Shown one piece after another: positions 18,950-26,975 of a stretch of DNA of 64,000 bases (the stretch's first letter is position 1; each line of letters starts with the position of its first letter). Below the pieces are notes generated by a model that had not been told where the DNA came from, made no database searches, and saw nothing but the letters and a program-made list of their open reading frames with translations. The stretch comes from Niveibacterium sp. 24ML (lineage in GTDB: Bacteria > Pseudomonadota > Gammaproteobacteria > Burkholderiales > Rhodocyclaceae): assembly GCF_026586805.1 (NCBI RefSeq), contig NZ_JAPFHA010000013.1, positions 62,001 through 126,000 of the forward strand, read 5' to 3'. The position numbers and the translations under genes are program-made.

Positions 18950-19618
18950 ATGAAGCACTGGCTCAAGCACAACCGCGGTTTCCTGATTTTTCTTGTTTGC
19001 CTGGGCCTGTTCCGCACCGCGATGGCGGACTGGAACCCTGTGCCGACCGGCTCGATGCGCCCGACCATTCTGGAAGGCGATGTCGTGCTGGTGAACCGGC
19101 TGGCCTACGACGTAAAACTGCCGCTGACCGATATCACGCTGGGCCACCTTGGCGACCCGCTGCGCGGCGACATCGTCACGTTCAACTCGCCGAAGGATGG
19201 CACGCGCCTCATCAAGCGACTGGTGGCCGTGCCTGGCGACGTCGTCGAAATGCGCGACGATGTGCTGATCCTCAACGGCCAGCCGGCCCGCTATGCAGAC
19301 CTGAAGCCCGCCGTTGAAAACCTCGGCGCCGGCATCGCCGTGCCCGCGCTGCGCGCCACCGAAACCCTTGCCGGTGAGCAGCGGACCGTGCAATTCCTCG
19401 ATCGCGTTGGTGCGAAGCGCAGCTTCGGGCCCGTGGTCGTGCCACCGGACCACTACTACATGCTGGGTGATAACCGCGATAACAGCGCGGATTCCCGCTA
19501 CATCGGCTTCGTGCCGCGCAGCCACATCATCGGCCGCACCCAGCGCATCCTGGTGTCGGCCGATATCACCGACCACTGGCAGCCGCGCATGGGGCGCTTT
19601 GCCAGCGCGCTCAACTGA
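18950..19618 (+). CDS. Signal peptidase I (S26), small single-pass form
   Basis: A 222-residue membrane-anchored serine protease. One N-terminal hydrophobic segment (about 10-26) is followed by PTGSMRPT with the catalytic Ser35, then TRLIKRLVAVPGD with the general base Lys89, and box E YYMLGDNRDNSADSRYIGFV. It cleaves signal peptides at the outer face of the inner membrane. It is shorter than the housekeeping LepB (two TMs, over 260 aa) and not next to lepA-rnc, so it may be a second, specialised signal peptidase. Confidence 0.88.
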   Translation: MKHWLKHNRGFLIFLVCLGLFRTAMADWNPVPTGSMRPTILEGDVVLVNRLAYDVKLPLTDITLGHLGDPLRGDIVTFNSPKDGTRLIKRLVAVPGDVVEMRDDVLILNGQPARYADLKPAVENLGAGIAVPALRATETLAGEQRTVQFLDRVGAKRSFGPVVVPPDHYYMLGDNRDNSADSRYIGFVPRSHIIGRTQRILVSADITDHWQPRMGRFASALN

Positions 19619-19813
19619 GCGGGCGTTCGCCCGCCGCTGGTACGGAACCATCCCGATCGTCGATGCGTCTATCTGATCGTTAGCCGGGCGCGCCTGTTGC
19701 CGCAATGCGGCTGGGCGTCGCCCGCTTCGCTGCCGCGTCTCGCGCGGCGGAGTCCGGCTTGGGGCATGCCCACAAGGCCGGCCCGACGATTTCCCCATCA
19801 GGAGTGCAACACC

Positions 19814-20452
19814 ATGCGTGCCACAGAGCTCACCGTTACCCACCGGGCCCCCAGGGGGCTGCAGGACCGTATCGCCTACGCCATCTGCAAGTTCCTGCGA
19901 TTCTTTGCCGACCTGTTCTTCGCCAACCGCTACGGCCACCGCGCGGTGGTACTGGAAACCGTGGCCGCGGTGCCGGGCATGGTGGGGGGCACCCTGCAGC
20001 ACCTGCGCGCGCTGCGGCACATGTCAGACGACCACGGCTGGATCCGCACCCTGCTTGATGAAGCCGAGAACGAGCGCATGCACTTGATGACCTTCATCCA
20101 GATTGCAAAGCCTTCAGGCTTTGAACGCGTCCTGATCCTGCTGGCGCAGGGCGCCTTCTACAACTTCTTCTTCCTGCTGTACCTGATCTCGCCGAAAACG
20201 GCGCACCGCATGGTTGGCTACTTCGAGGAAGAGGCGGTGTACAGCTACACCGAGTACCTCGCGGGTGTCGATAGCGGCCGTTACGAGAACGTGCCGGCGC
20301 CCCAGATCGCGATCGACTACTGGAAGCTGCCGGCGAACGCCCGTTTGCGCGATGTGATTCTTGCCGTGCGGCAGGACGAAGCCGGGCACCGCGATGTGAA
20401 CCACGACTTCGCCGACGCGCTGCGGACACCGCAAACGCAAGCCGCGGGCTGA
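19814..20452 (+). CDS. aox: Alternative oxidase (cyanide-insensitive di-iron ubiquinol oxidase)
   Basis: A 212-residue protein with all four AOX ligand motifs: [13 protein letters not shown] (Glu48), NERMHL (Glu87, His90), [10 protein letters not shown] (Glu138 and the catalytic-type Tyr145), and [12 protein letters not shown] (Glu189, His192). The spacing Glu48-Glu87-Glu138 matches that of trypanosomal AOX (123, 162, 213). The protein would sit on the cytoplasmic face of the inner membrane and reduce O2 with ubiquinol without pumping protons. ATG 19814 has AGGAG upstream. It appears monocistronic, ending in two strong hairpins. AOX is uncommon in bacteria. Confidence 0.93.
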   Translation: MRATELTVTHRAPRGLQDRIAYAICKFLRFFADLFFANRYGHRAVVLETVAAVPGMVGGTLQHLRALRHMSDDHGWIRTLLDEAENERMHLMTFIQIAKPSGFERVLILLAQGAFYNFFFLLYLISPKTAHRMVGYFEEEAVYSYTEYLAGVDSGRYENVPAPQIAIDYWKLPANARLRDVILAVRQDEAGHRDVNHDFADALRTPQTQAAG

Positions 20453-20480
20453 ACTCGCAACGGCCTGCGTGAACGTAAGA

Positions 20481-20515
20481 ACGGCCGGCTCGGGGCTTGG
20501 GCTCCGGCCGGCCGT
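20481..20515. repeat. Inverted repeat after aox
   Basis: ACGGCCGG (20481-20488) and CCGGCCGT (20508-20515) form an 8-bp perfect stem with a 19-nt GC-rich loop, just before the aox terminator. Possibly part of the terminator region. Confidence 0.5.
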
Positions 20516-20521
20516 GTGCGC

Positions 20522-20550
20522 AAAGCCCCCGCCTTACTTGCGGGGGCTTT
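20522..20550. terminator. Bidirectional terminator between aox and the coiled-coil gene
   Basis: AAAGCCCCCGC (20522-20532) and GCGGGGGCTTT (20540-20550) form an 11-bp perfect stem with T-rich flanks on both strands. It serves aox on the plus strand and the convergent small gene on the minus strand. Confidence 0.85.
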
Positions 20551-20556
20551 CCTGCT

Positions 20557-20841
20557 TCAGAGCTGGGATTTGAAGTAGCGGAACGAGTGCACGAAGGCGT
20601 CGCGGACCTTTTCCATCTCGGCGACCATGCCGTCCCAGGTGTCTTCGCCTGCTGACTTCAGCTCGTCGAGCTTGGCGATCGCCAGTTTGGATTGATGGCG
20701 TAGCTTGCTCAGCTCTTCCCGGTACTTGCCGCGGGCGTCGTCCCGCGCCTCCTGTGCTTTTGCCTCCAGCACGCTCATGTTGGCGTTCATTTCGTCCAGC
20801 TGATGTTTCACCGATTCAATGTACTCGTCGCGTTTTGACAT
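20557..20841 (-). CDS. Small coiled-coil protein of unknown function
   Basis: A 94-residue, charged, almost entirely helical protein with heptad-like patterning throughout (VKHQLDEMNANMSVLEAKAQ, then SKLAIAKLDELKSAGEDTWD) and an aromatic C-terminus (DAFVHSFRYFKSQL). It has no signal peptide or membrane segment and no cysteine. The start is ATG 20841 with an AGGAG site. It lies downstream of the PilJ-like gene on the same strand, with 254 bp between, so co-transcription is uncertain. I do not recognise a characterised homologue. Confidence 0.75.
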   Translation of the reverse strand: MSKRDEYIESVKHQLDEMNANMSVLEAKAQEARDDARGKYREELSKLRHQSKLAIAKLDELKSAGEDTWDGMVAEMEKVRDAFVHSFRYFKSQL

Positions 20842-21095
20842 GGCACCTGCTCCTTGCCCTGAGGTAAAGCCTGTCGGCCGGGGCGCCGGATGCGTGGGCT
20901 TCCGGCGCCAGATTCTTGGGATGAGTCCATCTTGGGCCGGCGGGGCGGGCGGGTCTGTGCGCTGCCGTACGCAGGCGCGCGCCGTCGCTGCAGCAAGGTT
21001 GCATCGGGCCGCTGGCTGACGGTGCGCTTGAAGCCGAGCATCGCCGCCGTCAGCCGTGGCGTTCGGCGGCGATCGCGGACGCAGTCCGGGAAAAC
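20842..21095 (-). other. Intergenic region with two GC-rich inverted repeats
   Basis: Between the PilJ-like gene and the coiled-coil gene there are two stems: GGCGCCGGA/TCCGGCGCC (20882-20890 and 20901-20909) and TCGCCGCC/GGCGGCGA (about 21040-21072). Neither has a T tract. They may end or process the PilJ-like transcript. No gene seen. Confidence 0.5.
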
Positions 21096-21905
21096 TCAGC
21101 CGAGTTGGGTGTAAAGCGCGGTGAGCTTGTCCATCGCGTCGAGAATGTTCTCGGAGGTCACTGCCACGTGCTGGTCTTGCTCGCGCGAGGCGCCGGGCTG
21201 CTTGATTGCCTCGTCGAAGAAGGCCCACTGCATGTCGGCCAGCGAGAGCCAGGTGCGGATCTCCGCCGTGTTCTCCGGTGCCGCCTTGAGTTCGGCGAAG
21301 GCGGTGACGAAATCCGCTCGCGCCTTCTTGAGCCCGGCCGTTGTCTCCGCACTGCTCAAGCCGTTGCGCTCGAAGAAGTAAAACTTGGCCATGCGCTGCG
21401 AGAGCATGCGTTGGCGCCCGGCAAGGTTCACCAGCTTGCCGAGCGAGCTGGCCTGCGACTTCTCAAGCTGCACCGTGCCTTCATGGGCGGTGGCGAGCAC
21501 TTGCTCGTTGAGGCGGGCGATCGTTGCGAGTCCGCTTGCCGAGGGCGGCGCCGTCACCGCGGCGCGGTAGCTGCCCCACAGCGTGGCGAGCTTGTCGTAG
21601 GTGGGCGCGATCTCGGCACGTTCCTTCGCCGCGGTGAAGCGGCGCAGGTTCGCGAGCTGGTCTTCGAAGCGGTTCGCTGATGCGGTGAGCAGGCTTTGCG
21701 CCTGGTCGTTGCGCACCCCCAGCATGCACTGCGCGTAGCACTTGGCCATCCGCTGCGAGAGCATGCGCTGACGCCCGGCCTGGTTGATGGCTTCGAGCCC
21801 GGTGATGCTGATTTCTTTCGGCGCGGCACTGAGCCGGCCGGCAAACAAGATGGCCGGCCCCAGTGCTGCGGCGCTAAGCAAAAGGTGACGACGCGTGCGA
21901 TCCAT
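21096..21905 (-). CDS. Secreted protein with two PilJ-type (NarX-like) nitrate-sensor repeats
   Basis: A 269-residue protein with an N-terminal signal (RRHLLLSAAALGPAILFAGRLSAAP, Tat-like twin arginine) and no later membrane span. It contains two tandem copies of the PilJ N-terminal helical module, marked by INQAGRQRMLSQRMAK (residues 40-55) and VNLAGRQRMLSQRMAK (159-174). This motif resembles the nitrate-binding P-box of NarX/NarQ (IN-AG--RM-S-R). It lies 22 bp downstream of nirD on the same strand, so it is probably the last gene of the nitrite reductase operon. Role inferred: periplasmic nitrate/nitrite binding or sensing. It has no output domain. Confidence 0.8.
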   Translation of the reverse strand: MDRTRRHLLLSAAALGPAILFAGRLSAAPKEISITGLEAINQAGRQRMLSQRMAKCYAQCMLGVRNDQAQSLLTASANRFEDQLANLRRFTAAKERAEIAPTYDKLATLWGSYRAAVTAPPSASGLATIARLNEQVLATAHEGTVQLEKSQASSLGKLVNLAGRQRMLSQRMAKFYFFERNGLSSAETTAGLKKARADFVTAFAELKAAPENTAEIRTWLSLADMQWAFFDEAIKQPGASREQDQHVAVTSENILDAMDKLTALYTQLG

Positions 21906-21927
21906 GTGCCGAGTCTCCCTTGTGCGT

Positions 21928-22263
21928 TCAGGCCTTGAGCCAGACCACGCCGTCTTCGAGTTTGGCGGCGAAGGGGCGCGTGCAGCCGACATCGGGCGCA
22001 ACCGCTTCGCCGCTGTCGAGCCCGATCTTCCAGCTGTGCAGCGGGCAGGTCACGGTCTTGCCATGCACCATGCCCTGCGACAGTGGGCCGCCCTTGTGCG
22101 GGCACTTGTCGTGCAGCGCGAAGACTTCGTCATCCGAGGTGCGGAAGATCGCGATGTCGCCATGCTTCGTGCTGCGCACCACGCGCGAGCCGAGCACCGG
22201 GATTTCGTCGAGCGTGCACACACGCTTCCAGTCGATTGCTGTGTCCATGATGGCTGTACTCAT
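21928..22263 (-). CDS. nirD: Nitrite reductase (NADH) small subunit
   Basis: A 111-residue Rieske-fold subunit. CPHKGGPLSQG and CPLHSWKIGLDSG supply the [2Fe-2S] ligands Cys-x-His and Cys-xx-His. It pairs with NirB to reduce nitrite to ammonium in the cytoplasm. The start is ATG 22263 with AAGGA upstream. It lies 135 bp after nirB, a gap that holds a candidate micro-ORF and GC hairpins. Confidence 0.94.
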   Translation of the reverse strand: MSTAIMDTAIDWKRVCTLDEIPVLGSRVVRSTKHGDIAIFRTSDDEVFALHDKCPHKGGPLSQGMVHGKTVTCPLHSWKIGLDSGEAVAPDVGCTRPFAAKLEDGVVWLKA

Positions 22264-22338
22264 GATGTGGAATCCTTTGTGCCGCCGCGGCAACTGCCGG
22301 CCGCGGCGCAATGCATTGGGGGCTGCCTGCGGGCAGGC

Positions 22339-22386
22339 TCACTCGCCTGCGTCGTCGCTTTCGAACCAGTCTTCCCATTCGCTCAT
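22339..22386 (-). CDS. Candidate 15-codon micro-ORF between nirB and nirD
   Basis: ATG at 22386 encodes MSEWEDWFESDDAGE, a very acidic, tryptophan-containing peptide. A GGAG ribosome binding site overlaps the nirB stop codon, 8 nt before the ATG, ideal for translational coupling. The 12-nt gap from nirB and the good site argue for real translation, but coding evidence from a 15-codon ORF is weak. It could be a regulatory leader for nirD, a peptide subunit, or chance. Confidence 0.45.
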   Translation of the reverse strand: MSEWEDWFESDDAGE

Positions 22387-22398
22387 GGCGTTCGCTCC

Positions 22399-24843
22399 TC
22401 AGGCTGAAACGGCAATCGGGATGTAGGGGCGCTTGAGCGCACCCTCGGTACGTTCCTGCCACGGGTCCTTGTAACCCTGCAGGGCAAACAGCAGGCGCTC
22501 ATGCAGCGCGCGGCGGTTGGCGGCGTCTTCGACGACCTTGCTCTTGACGTAGTCCAGCCCGACGCGCTGCACGTAGTGCACCGTGCGTTCGAGGTAGTAA
22601 CCCTCTTCACGGTAGAGCTGCAGGAAGGCGGCCGAGTACTCCATGACTTCCTCGTCGGTCTTGACCTTGACGAAGAACTCGGCCACCTCGGTCTTGATGC
22701 CGCCGTTGCCGGCGACGTAGATCTCGTAGCCGGAATCGACACCGATCACGCCAACGTCCTTGATGCCGGCCTCGGCGCAGTTGCGCGGGCAACCGGAGAC
22801 GGCGAGCTTGACCTTGTGCGGGCTCCACATGCCGAACAGCATCTTTTCGAGCTTCACGCCCATGCTCATCGAGAGCTGCGTGCCGAAGCGGCAGTGTTCG
22901 GCGCCGACGCAGGTCTTCACCGTGCGGATCGACTTGCCGTAGGCGTGGCCCGAGACCATGCCGGCCTTCGCGAAGTCGGCCCACATCAGCGGCAGGTCTT
23001 CCTTCTTCACGCCCAGCAGGTCGATCCGCTGGCCGCCGGTGACCTTCACGGTGGGCACTTTGTACTTGTCGGCGGCGTCTGCGATCGCGCGCAGTTCGTC
23101 CGGCGTGGTGATGCCGCCGAGCATGCGCGGCACGACCGAGTAGCTGCCGTCCTTCTGGATGTTGGCGTGTGCGCGTTCGTTGATGAAGCGGCTCTGCGGA
23201 TCGTCCTGCGCCTCGTGCGGCCAGGTCGAGATCAGGTAGTAGTTGAGCGCCGGGCGGCAACTCGCGCAGCCGTTGGGGGTTTTCCACTCCAGCGCATGCA
23301 TGGTCTGCGGAATGGTGAGAAATTTGTTGTCGCGTATCGCCTTGCGCACATCACCGTGCGACAGATCGGTACAGCCGCAGACCGCCTTGTTGTTCGAATC
23401 GGCCGGCGTGTAGGCGCCGCCGACGCACGAGGCGAGGATCTGTTCGACCAGCCCGGTACATGAGCCACATGAACTCGACGCCTTGGTGTGCTTGCGCACT
23501 TCATCCAGCGTGAAGAGGCCCTGAGTGTTGATCGCCTTGACGATGGTGCCCTTGCACACGCCGTTGCAGCCGCACACTTCCGCGGTGTCCGGCAGGCTCG
23601 CGGCGCTGTTGGCGCCTTTGTGCCCAACGTCGCCCAGGTGAGATTTGCCGAACAGCAGGTGGTCGCGGATGTCATGCACATCCTGGCCATCCTTCATCAA
23701 CTGGAAGTACCAGGAGCCATCGGCGGTATCGCCGTACATCACCGCGCCGACGATCTTGTTGTCCTTGATCACCACCTTTTTGTAGATGCCCATTCCGGGG
23801 TCGTGCAGCACGATGTCTTCGGTGCCTTCGCCACCCATGAAGTCGCCGGCCGAGAACAGGTCGATGCCGGTGACCTTGAGCTTGGTGGAGGTCACCGAAC
23901 CCTGGTAGCGGCCGATGCCGAACATCGCCAGGTGGTTCGCGCAGACCTTGGCCTGCTCGAACAGCGGCGCCACCAGGCCATAGGCAATGCCGCGGTGGTT
24001 GGCGCATTCGCCCACGGCGTAGATGCGCGGGTCGTAGGTCTGCAGGGTGTCGTTGACGACGATGCCGCGGTTGCAGTGCAGCCCGGCTTTTTCCGCCAGC
24101 GCGGTGTTGGGGCGGATGCCGGCGGCCATCACGACCAGATCGGCCGGGATCGTCTCGCCATCCTTGAACTTCACTGCGGCGACACGGCCAGATTCACCGG
24201 CAATCAGTTCGGCGGTACTTGCGGCGAGGCGGAACGCCATGCCCTTGGCTTCGAGCGCCTTCTGTAGCATGCGCGCCGAGGTCGGGTCCATCTGGCGTTC
24301 CATGATCCATTCGCCGATGTGCACCACGGTCACGTCCATGCTGCGCAGCGCGAGGCCGTTGGCCGCCTCCAGGCCGAGCAGGCCGGCGCCGATCACCACC
24401 GCGTGCTTGTGCTTGCCCGCCGCGTCGATCATCTCGTCGGTGTCCTTGATGTCGCGGTAGGCGATCACCCCCGGCAGCTCCTTGCCCGGCACCGGCAGGA
24501 TGAAGGGCGTCGAGCCGGTCGCGAGCAGCAGGCGGTCGTACTCGGCTTCAGTGCCGTCATCCGCGATCACCTTGCGCTTGATGCGGTCGATCGTGACGAT
24601 GGTCTTACCGGTGTGCAGGGTGATGCCGTTGTCGCGGTACCAGTCCCAGTCGTTGAGGATGATGTCCTGCACGGTCATCTCGCCGGCAAGCACCGGTGAG
24701 AGCAGGATGCGGTTGTAGTTCGGGTGTGGCTCGGCCCCGAACACGGTGATGTCGTACATGTCCGGAGCGAGCTTGATCAGCTCTTCGAGCGTGCGGCAAC
24801 CCGCCATGCCGTTGCCGACCATCACCAGTTTGAGTTTGCGCAT
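22399..24843 (-). CDS. nirB: Assimilatory nitrite reductase (NADH) large subunit
   Basis: An 814-residue NirB. The N-terminal FAD/NAD half begins LVMVGNGMAGCRTLEEL and has a second dinucleotide motif VIGAGLLGLEAANGLALR. Two BFD-like [2Fe-2S] segments follow (CGCNGVCKGT...SSCGSCTG and CGCTDLSHGD...NGCASCRP), then the sulfite/nitrite reductase half with CVGAEHCRFGT and CPRNCAEAG, which bind the siroheme-[4Fe-4S] centre. It reduces nitrite to ammonium with NADH. ATG 24843 follows GAGGGA. The upstream region has a sigma-54 promoter. Confidence 0.95.
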   Translation of the reverse strand: MRKLKLVMVGNGMAGCRTLEELIKLAPDMYDITVFGAEPHPNYNRILLSPVLAGEMTVQDIILNDWDWYRDNGITLHTGKTIVTIDRIKRKVIADDGTEAEYDRLLLATGSTPFILPVPGKELPGVIAYRDIKDTDEMIDAAGKHKHAVVIGAGLLGLEAANGLALRSMDVTVVHIGEWIMERQMDPTSARMLQKALEAKGMAFRLAASTAELIAGESGRVAAVKFKDGETIPADLVVMAAGIRPNTALAEKAGLHCNRGIVVNDTLQTYDPRIYAVGECANHRGIAYGLVAPLFEQAKVCANHLAMFGIGRYQGSVTSTKLKVTGIDLFSAGDFMGGEGTEDIVLHDPGMGIYKKVVIKDNKIVGAVMYGDTADGSWYFQLMKDGQDVHDIRDHLLFGKSHLGDVGHKGANSAASLPDTAEVCGCNGVCKGTIVKAINTQGLFTLDEVRKHTKASSSCGSCTGLVEQILASCVGGAYTPADSNNKAVCGCTDLSHGDVRKAIRDNKFLTIPQTMHALEWKTPNGCASCRPALNYYLISTWPHEAQDDPQSRFINERAHANIQKDGSYSVVPRMLGGITTPDELRAIADAADKYKVPTVKVTGGQRIDLLGVKKEDLPLMWADFAKAGMVSGHAYGKSIRTVKTCVGAEHCRFGTQLSMSMGVKLEKMLFGMWSPHKVKLAVSGCPRNCAEAGIKDVGVIGVDSGYEIYVAGNGGIKTEVAEFFVKVKTDEEVMEYSAAFLQLYREEGYYLERTVHYVQRVGLDYVKSKVVEDAANRRALHERLLFALQGYKDPWQERTEGALKRPYIPIAVSA

Positions 24844-25055
24844 GTTGCATCCCTCGACGAAACGCGCACGGCCAGCGGCCATGCAGAAAAGTGTTTGCGT
24901 TCGTGGGGATCTGCGTCGATCCGCGCGGCAACCGTCGTTGGCCACCGCCTGCCACCCACGCCGCCATCGTGGCTGCGTGGTGGATCACCCGGATGCTGTG
25001 GCGGCGGCCTTGGGGGCGTCCTGCACACAGCGGATGATCCGCATGACTGGTCCAT
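24844..25055 (-). other. nirB leader region
   Basis: About 200 nt lie between the predicted sigma-54 start site (near 25045) and the nirB ATG. On the minus strand the leader can form GCGGA-TCA-TCCGC, a CGCCGCCA/TGGCGGCG long-range stem and GGATC-GACGCA-GATCC. I see no T tract, so an ANTAR-type terminator leader is not supported. Confidence 0.4.
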
Positions 25056-25071
25056 AGCAATCCGCGTGCCC
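25056..25071 (-). promoter_or_regulatory. Sigma-54 (-24/-12) promoter of nirB
   Basis: On the minus strand the sequence is GGGCACGCGGATTGCT, against the consensus TGGCACGNNNNTTGCW, with the invariant GG and GC exactly 10 bp apart. Only the first base differs. Confidence 0.75.
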
Positions 25072-25153
25072 GCTCACGGGACGAGTTTTTGCAAGGCATC
25101 CCGGCCGCAGCGTCGGCCTGATCGGCTTGCGCGTGTTCCGTTCCGGGGCGTGC

Positions 25154-25170
25154 TGCGCAATAGTGGTGCG
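25154..25170 (-). promoter_or_regulatory. Candidate NtrC binding site upstream of nirB
   Basis: TGCGCAATAGTGGTGCG resembles the NtrC site TGCACC-N5-GGTGCA. It lies about 83 bp upstream of the -24 element, a normal enhancer distance. A single site was found. Confidence 0.5.
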
Positions 25171-25249
25171 CTGCGACAGGCGGGCCGCGCGTGGCGGCTT
25201 GCGACGGGTTTCAAGTGCGGTGAAGGGCCTGCGTTGCCGCGGGCCGCTG

Positions 25250-25294
25250 CACCAAAAGAAAAGCGCGCTGCCCGCGGGAGCGGCGCAGCGCGCT
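25250..25294 (-). terminator. Intrinsic terminator of dsbB
   Basis: On the minus strand AGCGCGCTGCGCC pairs with GGGCAGCGCGCT and is followed by TTTTCTTTT, 28 bp after the dsbB stop codon. Confidence 0.85.
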
Positions 25295-25321
25295 GGATCG
25301 ATCGGGGGGGCGGATAAATGT

Positions 25322-25855
25322 TCAGCGCGAAAAGCGATTGCGCTCGCGTCGCTGCAGCAAGACGCTCAGCGCCACCAGGAAGATCGCGATGAAAGCCAGG
25401 CCGGACAGATTCGCGATCGTCAGCCCGAACAAGGTCCAGTCAACCTTGGCGCAATCGCCGCTGCCCTGGAAGATCATCGGCAGCGCCTGCGCGATCGGGA
25501 AGCTGTTCATCATGAATTCCAGATCCGGCCCGCATTCCACGAACTTGGGCGGAAACCACTGCAGCCAGCTCTGGCGAGCCGCGATGCCCAGGCCGGTGAG
25601 CGCGACCAGGCTCGTCATCAGCGCATAACCGAAGCCGCCGCGGCCACGCGGGTTGTGCAGGGCCGCCAGCAGCGCGAGCAGGCCCGCCGCTGCAAACGCG
25701 TAGCGCTGCATGATGCACATCGGGCAAGGCTGAACGTTCTTGATCGTTTGCAGGACCAGCCCGCTTGCGAGCAGACCGAAACAGAACACGGCGATGGCGG
25801 TGAAACGCTGGCGTTGCGAGAAGCGGGTGATCATTTTGGGTGGGGCTTGCAGCAT
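25322..25855 (-). CDS. dsbB: Disulfide bond formation protein B
   Basis: A 177-residue inner-membrane protein with four hydrophobic helices. It has the CPMC pair (Cys44, Cys47) in the first periplasmic loop and the second pair Cys108 (VECGPD) and Cys135 (GSGDCAKVDW) in the second, so all four redox cysteines are present. It reoxidises DsbA and passes electrons to ubiquinone. The start is ATG 25855 or, equally plausible, ATG 25834; neither has a strong ribosome binding site. It is separated from nirB by a terminator, so it is not part of that operon. Confidence 0.92.
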   Translation of the reverse strand: MLQAPPKMITRFSQRQRFTAIAVFCFGLLASGLVLQTIKNVQPCPMCIMQRYAFAAAGLLALLAALHNPRGRGGFGYALMTSLVALTGLGIAARQSWLQWFPPKFVECGPDLEFMMNSFPIAQALPMIFQGSGDCAKVDWTLFGLTIANLSGLAFIAIFLVALSVLLQRRERNRFSR

Positions 25856-25946
25856 TGAATAAGGGCAAGCCGGTGATTGTACGATGCCTTGAGGTTCGGC
25901 GCGGATTTGTCATATTCGACAAATCCGTCGGCCGACACGGAGGCGC

Positions 25947-26921
25947 TCAGGTCATGCCGACGCCGACGGCAACCATCGCCCGTGCGTGCATCAGATCGCG
26001 CGCGTGGCCGCTGGCGAGCAGGCAGGCAGCGAGCTGGTTCGACAGGGGCGTCGGCGTTGCGCGACGGCCTTCCATCATCTCGCGGATCAGCGCCGCCACG
26101 GCGTCCGGGTCGTTTGGATCACAGCGCAGCGGCGGAGGGCTCCAGCCTTGGGGTTCTTCGTCGTAGAGCACGTTCGGCTCGCCCTTGCTGAGCCAGGTGA
26201 TGCGCGGGCGGCGGTCTGAGCTTGCGCTCGATTCGCCATCGGGCGCGTGCATCAGGATCGCCTCGGCGTTCGTTTCCAGCAGAAGTTCATGCAGGGACTC
26301 GATCGCGTCCGGCTGGCTGGCGCAGATGATGCGCAGGGTCTCGCCCGGCATCGGGTCGATGAGTTTGGCGATCAGGTGCCCCACATGCCGCGCCCCGAGT
26401 TCGTCGCGCAGCGAGAGCAGCTGGTCCAGCTCGGGCGCCAGCAAGTGCGTCGGTACCACGGCCAGATTGTGCAGGGCCAGCGATTCCAGCGCCTGCTCGA
26501 GCGAGGCCGCCGTGGGGCGGCCAAGGCGCTTGAACACGTCGAAGCTCGGTGGCACACGGCCTTCACCGAGCGAACCATGAACCAGTACCGGCACGCCGGT
26601 TTGCGCCAGGCGCAGCGCCAGTGCCGGCATCAGGTTGGGCTGGCTGTGGCGGCTGGCGTAGGTGGGGATGATCGCAACGCGGCGCGAGCCGTGCGGTGCG
26701 TCCAACTGCACCGTGTGCTCGGCAAGCGACTCGGCAAAACCGAGCATCTCGTCGATCGTCTCGCCCTTCCAGCGCAGCGCCATCAGGATGGCGCCAAGGC
26801 GCACTTGTGAAACACCGCCGTCGAGCATGCGCTGGAACAGGTCGTGGGCTTCTTCGCGGGCGAGATCTTCGCACGCAGCGGGGCCGCGCCCGATTTTGGT
26901 GAGCGCGGTAGCAACTTCCAT
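25947..26921 (-). CDS. YbiB/TrpD2-family protein (first paralogue)
   Basis: A 324-residue protein with the anthranilate phosphoribosyltransferase fold of the YbiB/TrpD2 family, which binds nucleic acid rather than making anthranilate nucleotides. The helical N-terminal domain (ARE EAHDLFQRMLDGGVS) precedes GAILMALRWKGET, the glycine-loop region (PTYASRHSQPNLMPALALRL) and LIDPMPGETLRII. ATG 26921 is chosen for a perfect AGGAGG site 8 nt upstream. It follows nasA by about 130 bp on the same strand, so it may be co-transcribed with nitrate reductase. A second paralogue lies at 31677-32600. Confidence 0.83.
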   Translation of the reverse strand: MEVATALTKIGRGPAACEDLAREEAHDLFQRMLDGGVSQVRLGAILMALRWKGETIDEMLGFAESLAEHTVQLDAPHGSRRVAIIPTYASRHSQPNLMPALALRLAQTGVPVLVHGSLGEGRVPPSFDVFKRLGRPTAASLEQALESLALHNLAVVPTHLLAPELDQLLSLRDELGARHVGHLIAKLIDPMPGETLRIICASQPDAIESLHELLLETNAEAILMHAPDGESSASSDRRPRITWLSKGEPNVLYDEEPQGWSPPPLRCDPNDPDAVAALIREMMEGRRATPTPLSNQLAACLLASGHARDLMHARAMVAVGVGMT

Positions 26922-26975
26922 CACGCGATCCTCCTGGGTTTGAGAGTGCATAGTGACTGTTGTTCTTGTTGTCGA

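Noticed and set aside
24844-25055. ANTAR/NasT-type antiterminator leader upstream of nirB
   Set aside because: Small hairpins exist, including a hexanucleotide loop, but the loop lacks the required A1/G4 pattern and there is no terminator T tract.
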